34,563 nt of DNA from contig JAJRYY010000175.1 of the NCBI GenBank assembly GCA_024275565.1, forward strand, positions 1-34,563, written 5' to 3'. The translations under genes and the position numbers were made by a program. A model generated the notes under the pieces. The model was given only the letters and a program-made list of their open reading frames with translations, was not told the DNA's origin and did no database searches. The DNA is from Planctomycetota bacterium (lineage in GTDB: Bacteria; Planctomycetota; Phycisphaerae; UBA1845). The stretch's first letter is position 1. Each line of letters begins with the position of its first letter. Of this stretch, positions 23,354 through 31,326 are shown piece after piece.

Positions 23354-25045
23354 TCAGGGGAGAGATATGGCGATCTGGAACTTGCCGAAATCTCTCAGGT
23401 TGATTGCCCTATTGTTGTCCGCGTCGAAAACCTCACAGTCGGGATGGATGGGCGTGGATTGTGAACAGTCCAGAAATGCTGCAAAATCGAATAGATCTAC
23501 AACGCCCGCACCGTCGAAGTCAGCCGGTATCGCCACGCCGCTGTTCTGGTATACAAGCACAACGTCAGCCAGTTCATCGATCAGCGCCATATCCATATCG
23601 CCGTCGTTGTCGATGTCGTGGATGATTGTGCATGACCCTGCTTCCGGTGCGATGACTGTTTCATGGACGGTATACAACCCTGTACCATCGTTCAGCAGGA
23701 TACGCCATGCACTGCCAAAGAAGCTTGATGTGGTCCAGTCGAGGTCGCCGTCGCCGTCTATATCACCAAGATCGGTGGCGAGGGGCAGTGCGGGAACGCT
23801 GTATATCTCAGCCGCACCAAGCCCACCCTTTCCATCACCCTGCAGTATGGCTCCATTGTTGCTTTGCCCGTTGGCTGTTGCGACATCCTCAAATCCGTCG
23901 CCATTGACATCTCCGGTGACCAGCATCCAGGTGCGACCACCGCAGGGGGTTTCTGAGGCAAAACTGAATGTCCCATCTCCATTTCCCAGTTGTATCATGA
24001 TGGCCTGTGCGCTGGACGCGCCAATGACGAGATCAAAGATACCATCGTGATTCATATCGGTGGCGGTAAGTGACCATTCACCTGTAATACCAAACTCAAT
24101 CTGCTGTGCTGATGTGAACAAGCCCCCGCCAAGATTGCCAATGAGTGATACGTTTCCGTTGCCACCGTTGTTTGTGGTCACAATGTCTATGAATCCGTCA
24201 CCGTCAAAGTCGAGTACCGCGATGCCACGAGGCGTACTTCCCACATTGATGACTACGCGAGGCTGAAACGTACCATCGCCATTGCCCAGAAGAATTGAAA
24301 CCGTGTTGTCGTTGATGTCCGCCGTGCAGATGTCAATCTCACCATCCATGTTGAAGTCCGTTGGTTCCGATGGACTCGCACGGTTGCCTATGGCTGAAAA
24401 CGGCTGAATGAAATCACCGAACATGCCATCGCCCTGGGCAAGGTTCATGAATACGCGGAGATCGGCTGTGTCTTCCTGGACGACTGCGAGATCGACGTAT
24501 CCATCGTTGTTCAGGTCTGATCCGACGCCGCCATATGCACGGGTGGAGACCTCTGGATCGTCGCGGCAGTCAAGGGTGTCGAGGACTGCATAATTGATGG
24601 GGGCGCGACGGGCATTGGTCCAGAATGAGAAAGCATAACCTGCCGATCGGAGTGGGGCGCCAGTGTCAGATTCAAGGTCGTGCGACAGAACAACGAAGAC
24701 CTGCTCTCCTGCGAAGAAGGGTTCGTCGGGCGTGAGCGTCACACGTTTGTCATTGTTGGCGAACGAGAATGTACCACTGACCGGACCGCTCCACCGCCCA
24801 TATGCCCAGAAGTTTTGCGGGGCAGCCAGGACTGTGGCAGGGTTGATGGGTTGATTGAACGTCACGGTGATGCTGTCGTGGACGGAGACATCGAGGGTGG
24901 AATGTGCGGGCGAGGTGGTGATGACGGTGAGTTCGCCTGCTCGGGGCGTGGCGGGTGCGGCGGGTGCGGCAGCTGCCAGGGTCAGCATGAAGATGGCGAG
25001 TGTGCTGGTGGTGCGTGGGTTCCGGCTGGCGGTCCATGCTGACAT
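23354..25045 (-). CDS. Secreted FG-GAP/VCBS repeat protein with Ig-like and dockerin-like ends
   Basis: 563 residues from the ATG at 25045, which has AAGGAG 7 bases upstream; an earlier in-frame ATG lacks a good site. After a signal peptide ending in Ala-rich sequence, the first ~110 residues are a SbsA/Big_5-type Ig-like domain (VHDSITVTFNQPINPATV, RVTLTPDEPFFAGEQV). Next come about seven FG-GAP/VCBS blades with Ca-binding DxDxDGxxD loops (DLNNDGYVDLAV, DFNMDGEIDICT, DFDGDGFIDIVT, DVNGDGFEDVAT, DIDGDGDLDW), likely one beta-propeller. The C-terminus (DFDGAGVVDLFDFAAFLDC ... FDADNNRAINLRDFGKF) matches the dockerin-like pair in the gene at 8048. Probably extracellular, adhesive or carbohydrate-related; the exact role is unknown. 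Confidence 0.85.
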   Translation of the reverse strand: MSAWTASRNPRTTSTLAIFMLTLAAAAPAAPATPRAGELTVITTSPAHSTLDVSVHDSITVTFNQPINPATVLAAPQNFWAYGRWSGPVSGTFSFANNDKRVTLTPDEPFFAGEQVFVVLSHDLESDTGAPLRSAGYAFSFWTNARRAPINYAVLDTLDCRDDPEVSTRAYGGVGSDLNNDGYVDLAVVQEDTADLRVFMNLAQGDGMFGDFIQPFSAIGNRASPSEPTDFNMDGEIDICTADINDNTVSILLGNGDGTFQPRVVINVGSTPRGIAVLDFDGDGFIDIVTTNNGGNGNVSLIGNLGGGLFTSAQQIEFGITGEWSLTATDMNHDGIFDLVIGASSAQAIMIQLGNGDGTFSFASETPCGGRTWMLVTGDVNGDGFEDVATANGQSNNGAILQGDGKGGLGAAEIYSVPALPLATDLGDIDGDGDLDWTTSSFFGSAWRILLNDGTGLYTVHETVIAPEAGSCTIIHDIDNDGDMDMALIDELADVVLVYQNSGVAIPADFDGAGVVDLFDFAAFLDCSQSTPIHPDCEVFDADNNRAINLRDFGKFQIAISLP

Positions 25046-25201
25046 GGCAGTACTCCTTGCGGGGGTATTGGTTGGCATTGCTGGTAGCTTGACTTTGCTG
25101 GTAGCGTTAGCAGGGGGCGATGATACCCGAATCGGGTGTGGGATTTCAATTGCGCTCTTATTTCGGCGAACCGGCTGATTTTTTCGGCGAAATGGGGGCG
25201 T

Positions 25202-26056
25202 TCAGGGGATCAGGCTTGGATGTGGGATGTCGCGTTTGTTTGCGACGTATTTCTGGAATAAACCCTTCTCGATGAGGTTGTAGAGCTGAACCACCTGGTT
25301 CGGATGGTAATCTTTTCGGAGGTATAATCGGGGATTGGGCGGTCGCCACTGGGGGATTGGATCGAGCTTGCCTGTCGCAAACTCGCGTATGCTCTGATGG
25401 ACCTTTTCCAGTCCTGCAAGAATGGCCTTACACCCCAGGGTGTGCGGCAGATCCGTGGTGGTGATCTCCGGGGTGGCGTGGTGGAGGATCGGACCTGTGT
25501 CGATCCCGGCGTCGATCATGTGGATTGTGGCACCGACATAGTGGGGTTCTTCATTCAGAAGCGGGTAGAAGTTGGTGGCAGTCCCCCGGTAATAAGGAGA
25601 CAAGCCAAGGTGCATGTTGATGAGTCTGTCAGCAAAACGGGTGAGTAGCGGCGGTTTGATCAGCGTGGTGCCATACACGATCACAAGGTCGGGGTTCCGG
25701 GCTGCCAGGAAATCGACTGTGGCGGCTGTATTCAGGTCGTGACTGGTGAGGTGGCGGATGGCGCAGCTTGTCGTATTTTGTCGGAACTGAGAGTTGTGTC
25801 CAAAAAATGTATGTTCCTGTCTGGTGCGTTCGTCGAAGTGGTGCTTTAGAATTTCTGCGGTCCTGGGGTCGAGGTTCTCCCGATCTGTGTTGGCTGGGTG
25901 GTATCCGGTGCTGAGGTAGATGACAGCCGTGACGTTGTTGGTTTCAGCCAGATCGTTGACGAAGAATCGATGGCGGATGTCGTTGCTTGTCAGGATGGCG
26001 ATTCTGGGGTGTTTTCCCGAGTTCGGTTGCATTGCGTTTCCGGGGTCTGTTGGCAT
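25202..26056 (-). CDS. Formyltransferase-fold enzyme
   Basis: 284 residues from ATG 26056; ATG 26032 (MQPNSGKHPRIAIL) is an alternative. The catalytic set of 10-formyl-tetrahydrofolate-dependent formyltransferases is present: Asn147 and His149 in INMHLGLSPYYRGTATNFYPL, and Asp186 in GATIHMIDAGIDTGPIL. It is shorter than methionyl-tRNA formyltransferase and lacks that enzyme's C-terminal OB domain. It more likely acts on a sugar nucleotide or similar small amine, as in enzymes that N-formylate amino sugars; this is inference. It stands alone, leftward, and is divergent from the sod gene. No sugar-nucleotide genes are adjacent. Confidence 0.8.
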   Translation of the reverse strand: MPTDPGNAMQPNSGKHPRIAILTSNDIRHRFFVNDLAETNNVTAVIYLSTGYHPANTDRENLDPRTAEILKHHFDERTRQEHTFFGHNSQFRQNTTSCAIRHLTSHDLNTAATVDFLAARNPDLVIVYGTTLIKPPLLTRFADRLINMHLGLSPYYRGTATNFYPLLNEEPHYVGATIHMIDAGIDTGPILHHATPEITTTDLPHTLGCKAILAGLEKVHQSIREFATGKLDPIPQWRPPNPRLYLRKDYHPNQVVQLYNLIEKGLFQKYVANKRDIPHPSLIP

Positions 26057-26109
26057 TGGGGTACTATCGGTTGTTGTGGGGGATTTTCTGTGGCGAATGG
26101 TGGCGTTGG

Positions 26110-26138
26110 TTGACGGTTTTTGCGTAATTGTGTAGCGT
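26110..26138 (+). promoter_or_regulatory. Candidate sigma-70-type promoter of sodA
   Basis: TTGACG (26110-26115), a 17-base spacer, and TAGCGT (26133-26138), followed by a leader of about 55 bases to the ATG at 26199. The -35 is strong and the -10 keeps the key T, A and final T. No Fur- or OxyR-like box was recognised. Confidence 0.5.
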
Positions 26139-26198
26139 TGCGTGTTCGCAGATTAGAGATTACTGGCCGGAATTCAGTGGATGAAGGAGTAGATAGAG

Positions 26199-26813
26199 AT
26201 GGCGCATGAACTTCCCGCGTTGCCGTATGATTTTACCGCATTAGAGCCGCACATCGACGCGAAAACGATGGAAATACACCATGGCAAGCATCATGCGACG
26301 TATATCAGCAAGCTGAATGACGCGCTGGACAAGCATCCGGAGCTGCATGAGAAGTGCGTTGGCGAGCTGCTGTCGAATTTGTCGGCGGTTCCTGAAGATA
26401 TTCGTGGGGCTGTCAACAATCATGGCGGCGGGCATTTGAATCACTCGATCTTCTGGAGCAATATGAGCCCGGACGGCGGGGGGGCTCCGGATGGTGCGCT
26501 GGGGGACGCGATCGCTTCTGCGTTTGGGTCGTTTGATGATTTCAAGAAGACGTTTGCCGGGGCGGCTGGCGGTCGGTTCGGGAGCGGCTGGGCGTGGTTG
26601 TGCGTGGATGGTGGTGGTGGTTTGGTTGTGAAGGATTTTCCGAATCAGGACAGCCCGCTGACGGTTGGTTTGAAGCCGATTCTTGGGCTGGACGTCTGGG
26701 AACATGCTTACTATTTGAATTATCAGAATCGTCGGCCTGATTATGTGGCGGCGTTCTGGAACGTTGTGAACTGGTCCGATGTTGCGGATCGTTACGCGAA
26801 GGCGAAGGGTTGA
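26199..26813 (+). CDS. sodA: Superoxide dismutase, Mn-type of the Fe/Mn family
   Basis: 204 residues, full length, no signal peptide, so cytoplasmic. It converts superoxide to oxygen and hydrogen peroxide. Metal ligands are His27 (MEIHHGKHH), His82 (HLNHSIFW), Asp165 and His169 ([15 protein letters not shown]). Metal-choice marks favour Mn: GGGH before LNHS and a Gln in PNQDSP rather than the N-terminal Gln of Fe enzymes; cambialistic use cannot be excluded. The ATG has AAGGAG nine bases upstream. A strong promoter lies upstream and a strong terminator follows at 26849, so it is a single-gene unit. Confidence 0.95.
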   Translation: MAHELPALPYDFTALEPHIDAKTMEIHHGKHHATYISKLNDALDKHPELHEKCVGELLSNLSAVPEDIRGAVNNHGGGHLNHSIFWSNMSPDGGGAPDGALGDAIASAFGSFDDFKKTFAGAAGGRFGSGWAWLCVDGGGGLVVKDFPNQDSPLTVGLKPILGLDVWEHAYYLNYQNRRPDYVAAFWNVVNWSDVADRYAKAKG

Positions 26814-26848
26814 TTTCGCGTCATTTATTGTAAATTTGTATGTTTTTT

Positions 26849-26885
26849 CGCGGCACGGTGTTGTGGGTATCCGTGCCGCGTTTTT
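26849..26885 (+). terminator. Intrinsic terminator after sodA
   Basis: CGCGGCACGG (26849-26858) and CCGTGCCGCG (26871-26880) form a perfect 10-base stem with a 12-base loop, followed by five T. It starts 36 bases after the sodA stop; a T run also precedes it. Confidence 0.9.
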
Positions 26886-26910
26886 GCGCTGGTTGTTGAT
26901 TAAAGTAGAA

Positions 26911-26944
26911 TGTCCCCTTTAATTTGCTGTCCCCTTTAATTTGC
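26911..26944 (+). repeat. Perfect tandem 17-base repeat TGTCCCCTTTAATTTGC
   Basis: Two abutting identical copies (26911-26927 and 26928-26944). The sequence resembles short GTCCCC-plus-TTTAATT motifs often scattered in bacterial genomes. The second copy runs into the possible TTG start of the next open frame at 26941, which argues that the true menG start lies further down. Confidence 0.8.
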
Positions 26945-26982
26945 GTGGTGTTGCGTTGACTGAGCAGAATGAATCAGGACGG

Positions 26983-27831
26983 ATGAGCGAATCTGGACGG
27001 TTGTGGGAAGCGGAACAGTTGCGGTCGCCCCATGCTCAGACGGATAAGGCGAGTCGTGTGCGCGGGATGTTTGATGCGATTGCGCCGACGTATGAACTTG
27101 TCAATTCTGTGTTCAGCCTGGGTCGGGATCGTGCGTGGCGTCGGAAGGCGGTCGCGTTGTCGGGTGTGTCGGCGGGAGAGTCTGTTCTGGATATTGCCTG
27201 TGGGACGGGTGATTTGTCGCGGGCGTTTGCTGCTTTTGGAGGCGTGGGGCGTGTTGTCGGGAGTGATTTTTCGGCGGGGATGCTGGGATTGGCTGTCGGG
27301 CGTGGGAAGCGCGAGCGTGAGCGTGGGAGTGGGCGTGGAATGGGTGATGGGGAGCATCCGGGGAGTGGTCAACTGGCGGGGGGTGATCAACTGGCGGCGG
27401 GTGATCATCTGGGGATTCGCTGGGTTCAGGCGGATGCTCTGGCAATGCCGTTTTGTGGTGGGTCTTTTGATGTGACGAGTTGTGCGTTTGGGGTGCGTAA
27501 TTTTCAGGATCTGGATCTGGGGTTGCGTGAGATGCACCGTTTGCTGAAAGCTGGCGGTCGAGCTGTGATTCTGGAGTTTACGCGTCCGCGTCTTCCGTTG
27601 TGGCGTCAGATGTATGAGTTTTATAGCGGTCGTCTGATGCCATGGGGTGCGTCGCTGCTGAGTCGTGACCGGACGGGTGCGTATCGCTATTTGCCCCGAT
27701 CGGTGGTATCGTTTGCGGACGCGGCGGAGTTGCGTCGGAGGCTTGTGGGGGCGGGGTTTGATCGGGTGGATGTTCATCCATTGACTTTGGGGGTGGTAAC
27801 GGTTTTTGTGGCGTATAAAGGGCGCGGATGA
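26983..27831 (+). CDS. menG: Demethylmenaquinone C-methyltransferase, UbiE/MenG type
   Basis: 282 residues from ATG 26983 (AGGA just upstream). Longer starts at TTG 26956 or 26941 would begin in or beside the 17-base repeat. It transfers a methyl group from SAM to demethylmenaquinone, the last step of menaquinone synthesis. Motif I is DIACGTGDL (70-78), with GSDFSAGML after it. Family marks are FGVRNFQDLDLGLREMHRLLKAGG and VILEFTRP. Between GSDFSAGML and WVQADALAMPF lies an insert of roughly 25-30 extra residues, rich in Arg, Gly and Glu and ending in six-residue repeats (127-144). It is first of a run with the TPR gene, ubiX and ubiA. The menaquinone role is favoured over ubiquinone by the likely taxon and the mqnP-like neighbour. 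Confidence 0.9.
   Translation: MSESGRLWEAEQLRSPHAQTDKASRVRGMFDAIAPTYELVNSVFSLGRDRAWRRKAVALSGVSAGESVLDIACGTGDLSRAFAAFGGVGRVVGSDFSAGMLGLAVGRGKRERERGSGRGMGDGEHPGSGQLAGGDQLAAGDHLGIRWVQADALAMPFCGGSFDVTSCAFGVRNFQDLDLGLREMHRLLKAGGRAVILEFTRPRLPLWRQMYEFYSGRLMPWGASLLSRDRTGAYRYLPRSVVSFADAAELRRRLVGAGFDRVDVHPLTLGVVTVFVAYKGRG
27361..27414 (+). repeat. In-frame 18-base tandem repeat in menG
   Basis: Three 18-base units (27361, 27379, 27397) encode GSGQLA, GGDQLA and AGDHLG. They lie in a surface loop of the methyltransferase fold rather than in a motif. The units differ at several bases, so this is an older duplication than the one in the desaturase gene. Confidence 0.8.
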
Positions 27832-27847
27832 AGGTTGCGTTCGTTGC

Positions 27848-27868
27848 GGCGGGTGAAACCCGCCCTAC
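27848..27868 (-). repeat. REP-like hairpin between menG and the TPR gene
   Basis: GGCGGGT-GAA-ACCCGCC (27848-27864), then CTAC (27865-27868); on the minus strand, GTAG heads a perfect 7-base stem. It is the same family as 418-439. It sits inside a probable operon, 22 bases before the next start, where it could affect mRNA stability or partial termination. Confidence 0.65.
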
Positions 27869-27889
27869 CGTTGGGAATAGGGAATTGTG

Positions 27890-29722
27890 ATGGCAGCTCT
27901 GGCGGCGGATGCTCGTTCTGCAGGTGATGCACCCTTGATTGAGGATGTGTGGTCGCGGACAGAGCCGAAGTATCGTCGCCGGGCGCTGGTTCTGCTGACG
28001 ATCAACGCGTTGTTTTTTGTCGGGCTTGGGTGTGTTGTCTACTGGATGCGGACGGGGGTGGTGTTTGCCCCGTCGTTGCCGGATTACTGGGATCAGCTTG
28101 CTGCGACGTTCAGTCCTTCTCTGGATACGCAACACACGCCGGTAAGCCTGTCGATGGGTCCGATCAGCATAGACAATGTTCCGTTGATGACACCGATTCT
28201 CGGGATGTTGCTGGCGTCTCTGGTGTCGATCCCCATTCTGGTAGCTATTCTTTACCGTTTCTGGAGCAGCGTTCCGTTTCTGGGTGTGGTGGGGTTTGTG
28301 GCGGTGATGCCGTGGCTGGCGATTACACTGCTGGGATCGTGCCTGCTTGCGTCCGTGCGTCCGTTCCGCTTTCGGTCCCGGTTTGTCTCAGCGCTGATGG
28401 GTTTGCTCCCGGTGATTCTCTATCTGTTCATGGCATCACGGCAGTCTGCTGGTGCTGTGGACGCGTTGCCTAACCCGGCGGACCGCATCAAGGTGATGAC
28501 CCCGCTGATACTTGCGGTTGTGGCGTCTGCACTTGTGATGGGTCTGGTCTTATTGCTGGCGCGTGCGGTGAACTACCGACCTGGTGCGATTACACCCTTG
28601 CTTGCGATTTTATTTCTGACCCCGCCCATGATTTTTGAGTTCTATGTCGGTCGTGATGAATTGCACTACCGGCTGCTGGAGCGCGCGTTTGGTCCCGGAT
28701 CGGAGTACTTTGCTGGTGAGGCTGTCTCGGTGGCGTATGAAGATTCTGTGGCCCGGGTTCGGTCAGCCTCTCCCGAGCGTTCGGGTGAAGACGTGCGCGA
28801 TGAGGTGTCGTTGAAATGGTCGCTGGCGCTGGATTCGGACATTGGGCTTGCCTTTGCACGTTATCGTGACATGGCTGCCCACTGGGCAGATCGCTTTGTG
28901 CATCGTTTTCCGGACAGTGTTTATGCGCCGAATGCCTTATATCTCAAGGGGCGGGCGCTGGACATGCGTGTGGATGAGCGCAAATTCCGTGAATCCAAAC
29001 AGCTCGTTTTCTACGATGATTTTCCACGGTCCGGATCTCGTCGCGCCTGGAAACTGGCGGAGCGCAACGCTCCGAACTCCGTCGTTGGTGCAGTTGCCAC
29101 ATACCGGTTGGCTAAGCTTGACGTTCGGGATGGCAAGATTGATAGAGCCATCTCGCGCCTCCAAAGACTGACCGAGCATTTCGGATCTGACAGCGAGACC
29201 ATTTCCTCAGCCACCTCCGTCCAGGGTGGTGCGAGCGGTCTGATGACGCGTAAACCCCCCGAGGAAAGCCTCGATCTCTCGCTGTCGCACATTGTTTTTC
29301 AAGGACGCGTGCTTCTATCATTCCTGGAATCGAACCGTGACCCGCGTTATGGGGATGCTCCTTTGATGGAGTTGCAGCTTTACGATCCGCGAAATCCGAT
29401 GTATTCCGCCAATATTTCCGCTTTGTCCAGGCGATACCCTGGGAGCATGCTTGCGGACAACCTCGCACTGGAACTGGCGATTCATGAAGACGATGAGCGT
29501 GCGCGTTTGCGTGCGCTGGAGCGATGTGCGGAGGTTTCTGAACGTTCTGATGCACTGCCGCGAGCGTTGTATGAACTCGGGATGACGTATGCGTCTATGG
29601 GGCGCGTCTCGGAAGCCCGGAGCGCAATGTCGCGGGTTCTGGAGTCGTTCAACCGATCCCCCTGGTCGGAGCGATGTCAGCAGCGTTTGCAGCGACTCCA
29701 GCCAGTCAAGGAGGTGAAGTGA
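27890..29722 (+). CDS. Six-TM membrane protein with TPR-like C-terminal half
   Basis: 610 residues; ATG 27890. It has no recognised family as a whole. About six hydrophobic helices occupy residues ~28-265 (for example LLTINALFFVGLGCVVYWM and PVILYLFMAS). The rest is a soluble helical region with tetratricopeptide-like pairs: ADRFVHRFPDSVYAPNALYLKGRAL, AISRLQRLTEHFGSDS, and ALPRALYELGMTYASMGRVSEARSAMSRVLE. This recalls BamD/YbgF-type scaffold repeats. Its stop overlaps the ubiX start as GTGA, so expression is coupled. The position inside a menaquinone cluster suggests a scaffold for membrane quinone enzymes or simple co-regulation; neither is shown. Confidence 0.8.
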   Translation: MAALAADARSAGDAPLIEDVWSRTEPKYRRRALVLLTINALFFVGLGCVVYWMRTGVVFAPSLPDYWDQLAATFSPSLDTQHTPVSLSMGPISIDNVPLMTPILGMLLASLVSIPILVAILYRFWSSVPFLGVVGFVAVMPWLAITLLGSCLLASVRPFRFRSRFVSALMGLLPVILYLFMASRQSAGAVDALPNPADRIKVMTPLILAVVASALVMGLVLLLARAVNYRPGAITPLLAILFLTPPMIFEFYVGRDELHYRLLERAFGPGSEYFAGEAVSVAYEDSVARVRSASPERSGEDVRDEVSLKWSLALDSDIGLAFARYRDMAAHWADRFVHRFPDSVYAPNALYLKGRALDMRVDERKFRESKQLVFYDDFPRSGSRRAWKLAERNAPNSVVGAVATYRLAKLDVRDGKIDRAISRLQRLTEHFGSDSETISSATSVQGGASGLMTRKPPEESLDLSLSHIVFQGRVLLSFLESNRDPRYGDAPLMELQLYDPRNPMYSANISALSRRYPGSMLADNLALELAIHEDDERARLRALERCAEVSERSDALPRALYELGMTYASMGRVSEARSAMSRVLESFNRSPWSERCQQRLQRLQPVKEVK

Positions 29723-30399
29723 TCGATTCCGGTATATCTGAGCAACGCATTTCCGGAGACCGTCGCAAGCGTGTGGTGCTGGCTGTCACTGGTGCGAGCG
29801 GGGCGGCTTATGCGCGGCGACTGCTTGAGCAGCTTGTAGTTGCTGACGTTGAGGTTCACCTGATTGTGTCGTCCTGGGGGCGGGTATTGTTTCATGACGA
29901 GTTGGGGATTGAGGATGTGACGCTGGAGTCTCTGCTTGGTGATGCGTCGCTGTTGGGGCGGGCTGGAGAATGTGTGACGGTGCATCCATATAAGGATGTC
30001 GGTAGTACGCTTGCGAGTGGGTCATTTCTGACGGATGCGATGGTGATTTGCCCTTGCAGCAGTCATACGCTGGGTGAGATTTCGGCTGGTATCGGGAATA
30101 CGCTGATTTCACGGGCTGCTGCGGTGACCTTGAAGGAGCGGCGTCTGCTGGTGCTTGTGCCGCGTGAGACGCCGACGGGGCATATCGATCTGTTGAATAT
30201 GGTGCGACTGAGTGAGGCGGGTGCAGTGATCTGTCCTGCCAGTCCGGGGTTTTATCTGAATCCGACCTGTGTGGATGATCTTGTGGATTTCATGGTGGGT
30301 AAGATTCTGGATCTCGTGGGCGTGTCGCATGAGTTAAATACGCGATGGGAAGCGATGTCGCCGGATGAGGATCAGTCGCGGATTGAATGTGTAGAATGA
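29719..30399 (+). CDS. ubiX: Flavin prenyltransferase, UbiX/MqnM-type
   Basis: 226 residues from GTG 29719, which has AAGGAGG at 29708-29714 and overlaps the previous stop by GTGA; an ATG at 29674 inside the previous gene is rejected. UbiX makes prenylated FMN, the cofactor of UbiD-type decarboxylases. Motifs are VTGASGAAYARRLLEQL (FMN/phosphate site), AMVICPCSSHTLGEISAGIGNTLISRAAAV, LVLVPRETP and PASPGFYLNPTCVDDLVDFMVGKILDLVGV. The N-terminal ~20 residues are extra. With menG and a UbiA-type prenyltransferase it fits the late futalosine/menaquinone route, which uses a UbiD-like decarboxylase not present here. Confidence 0.93.
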   Translation: MIDSGISEQRISGDRRKRVVLAVTGASGAAYARRLLEQLVVADVEVHLIVSSWGRVLFHDELGIEDVTLESLLGDASLLGRAGECVTVHPYKDVGSTLASGSFLTDAMVICPCSSHTLGEISAGIGNTLISRAAAVTLKERRLLVLVPRETPTGHIDLLNMVRLSEAGAVICPASPGFYLNPTCVDDLVDFMVGKILDLVGVSHELNTRWEAMSPDEDQSRIECVE

Positions 30400-30409
30400 G
30401 TTCTGTTTT

Positions 30410-31318
30410 ATGAGTTCCATTTGGCGATCCCTTCGGACCTGGGGCGAGATGGTCAAGTTTTCGCACTCGGTGTTCGCACTTCCCTTTGCGATGATGGCTG
30501 CCTTTCTTGCGGGGCGACACCTGATTCCCGATCACCATCCGGGATGGTTGCATCTGCTTCTTGTGACGGTGTGTATGGTCGGTGCGCGCAGCGTGGCGAT
30601 GACGTTCAATCGCATTGTTGATGCGGGTATTGATGCTCGAAATGTTCGCACGGCTGGTCGACCACTCCCATCTGGTGCGCTGTCTGGCAGGGTTGCGTAT
30701 GTGTATCTGGGGGTTGCGTCGGCGGTCTTCGTCGGTGGGTGTTGGGGGTTTGATTCTCTGTTTGGCAACCCCTGGCCTTGGCGATTGTCGCTGCCGGTGC
30801 TGCTTTTTCTGTGCGGATATTCCTATACGAAGCGGTTTACGAAGTGGTCTCATTTTTATCTTGGGATTGCTATTGGGTTGTCGCCGCTGGCTGCGTGGAT
30901 TGCGGTTCATCCTGCCAGTGTAGGTTGGCCTGCTGTGATCCTGTCTGCGGCTGTTACACTTTGGATTGCGGGGTTTGATATTATTTATGCATGTCAGGAT
31001 ATTGACGTGGATCGGCGGGAAGGGTTGTTCAGTCTGCCGTCTCGATGGGGGCCTCGCGGTGCGCTGATGGTGACGCGGATGTGTCATGCGCTGGTGATTG
31101 TGCTGCTGCTTGTGCTTGCGGCGGTTGCTCCGATGGGGTGGGTTTTTCAACTGGGTGTGGGCGGGGTGGCTGTTCTGCTGATTGTGGAAAACGGGCTTGT
31201 CCGGGCCGGGGATTACTCGCGGGTGAATCTGGCGTTTTTCACGATCAACGGTGTGGTGAGTCTCGGGCTTGGGGTGCTTGCGATACTTGATGTTCTGTTC
31301 GTTTCGACGATTCCGTGA
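30410..31318 (+). CDS. mqnP: UbiA-type polyprenyltransferase, MqnP-like
   Basis: 302 residues, about eight membrane helices. The two Asp-rich Mg-diphosphate sites are FNRIVDAGIDARN (N67, D71, D75) and YACQDIDVDRREGLFSLP (D197, D201). It attaches a polyprenyl chain to an aromatic acid. RTAGRPLPSG and CGYSYTKRFTKWSH are typical of the UbiA group annotated as putative 4-hydroxybenzoate prenyltransferase and assigned to 1,4-dihydroxy-6-naphthoate in the futalosine route (MqnP). It starts 10 bases after ubiX and ends only 8 bases from the stop of the convergent WecA-type gene. Ubiquinone function is less likely in this taxon. Confidence 0.88.
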   Translation: MSSIWRSLRTWGEMVKFSHSVFALPFAMMAAFLAGRHLIPDHHPGWLHLLLVTVCMVGARSVAMTFNRIVDAGIDARNVRTAGRPLPSGALSGRVAYVYLGVASAVFVGGCWGFDSLFGNPWPWRLSLPVLLFLCGYSYTKRFTKWSHFYLGIAIGLSPLAAWIAVHPASVGWPAVILSAAVTLWIAGFDIIYACQDIDVDRREGLFSLPSRWGPRGALMVTRMCHALVIVLLLVLAAVAPMGWVFQLGVGGVAVLLIVENGLVRAGDYSRVNLAFFTINGVVSLGLGVLAILDVLFVSTIP

Positions 31319-31326
31319 TCCGCGAC

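Noticed and set aside
29674-29718. ATG start for ubiX inside the TPR gene
   Set aside because: GTG at 29719 has AAGGAGG directly upstream and a GTGA overlap, and gives the normal UbiX length.
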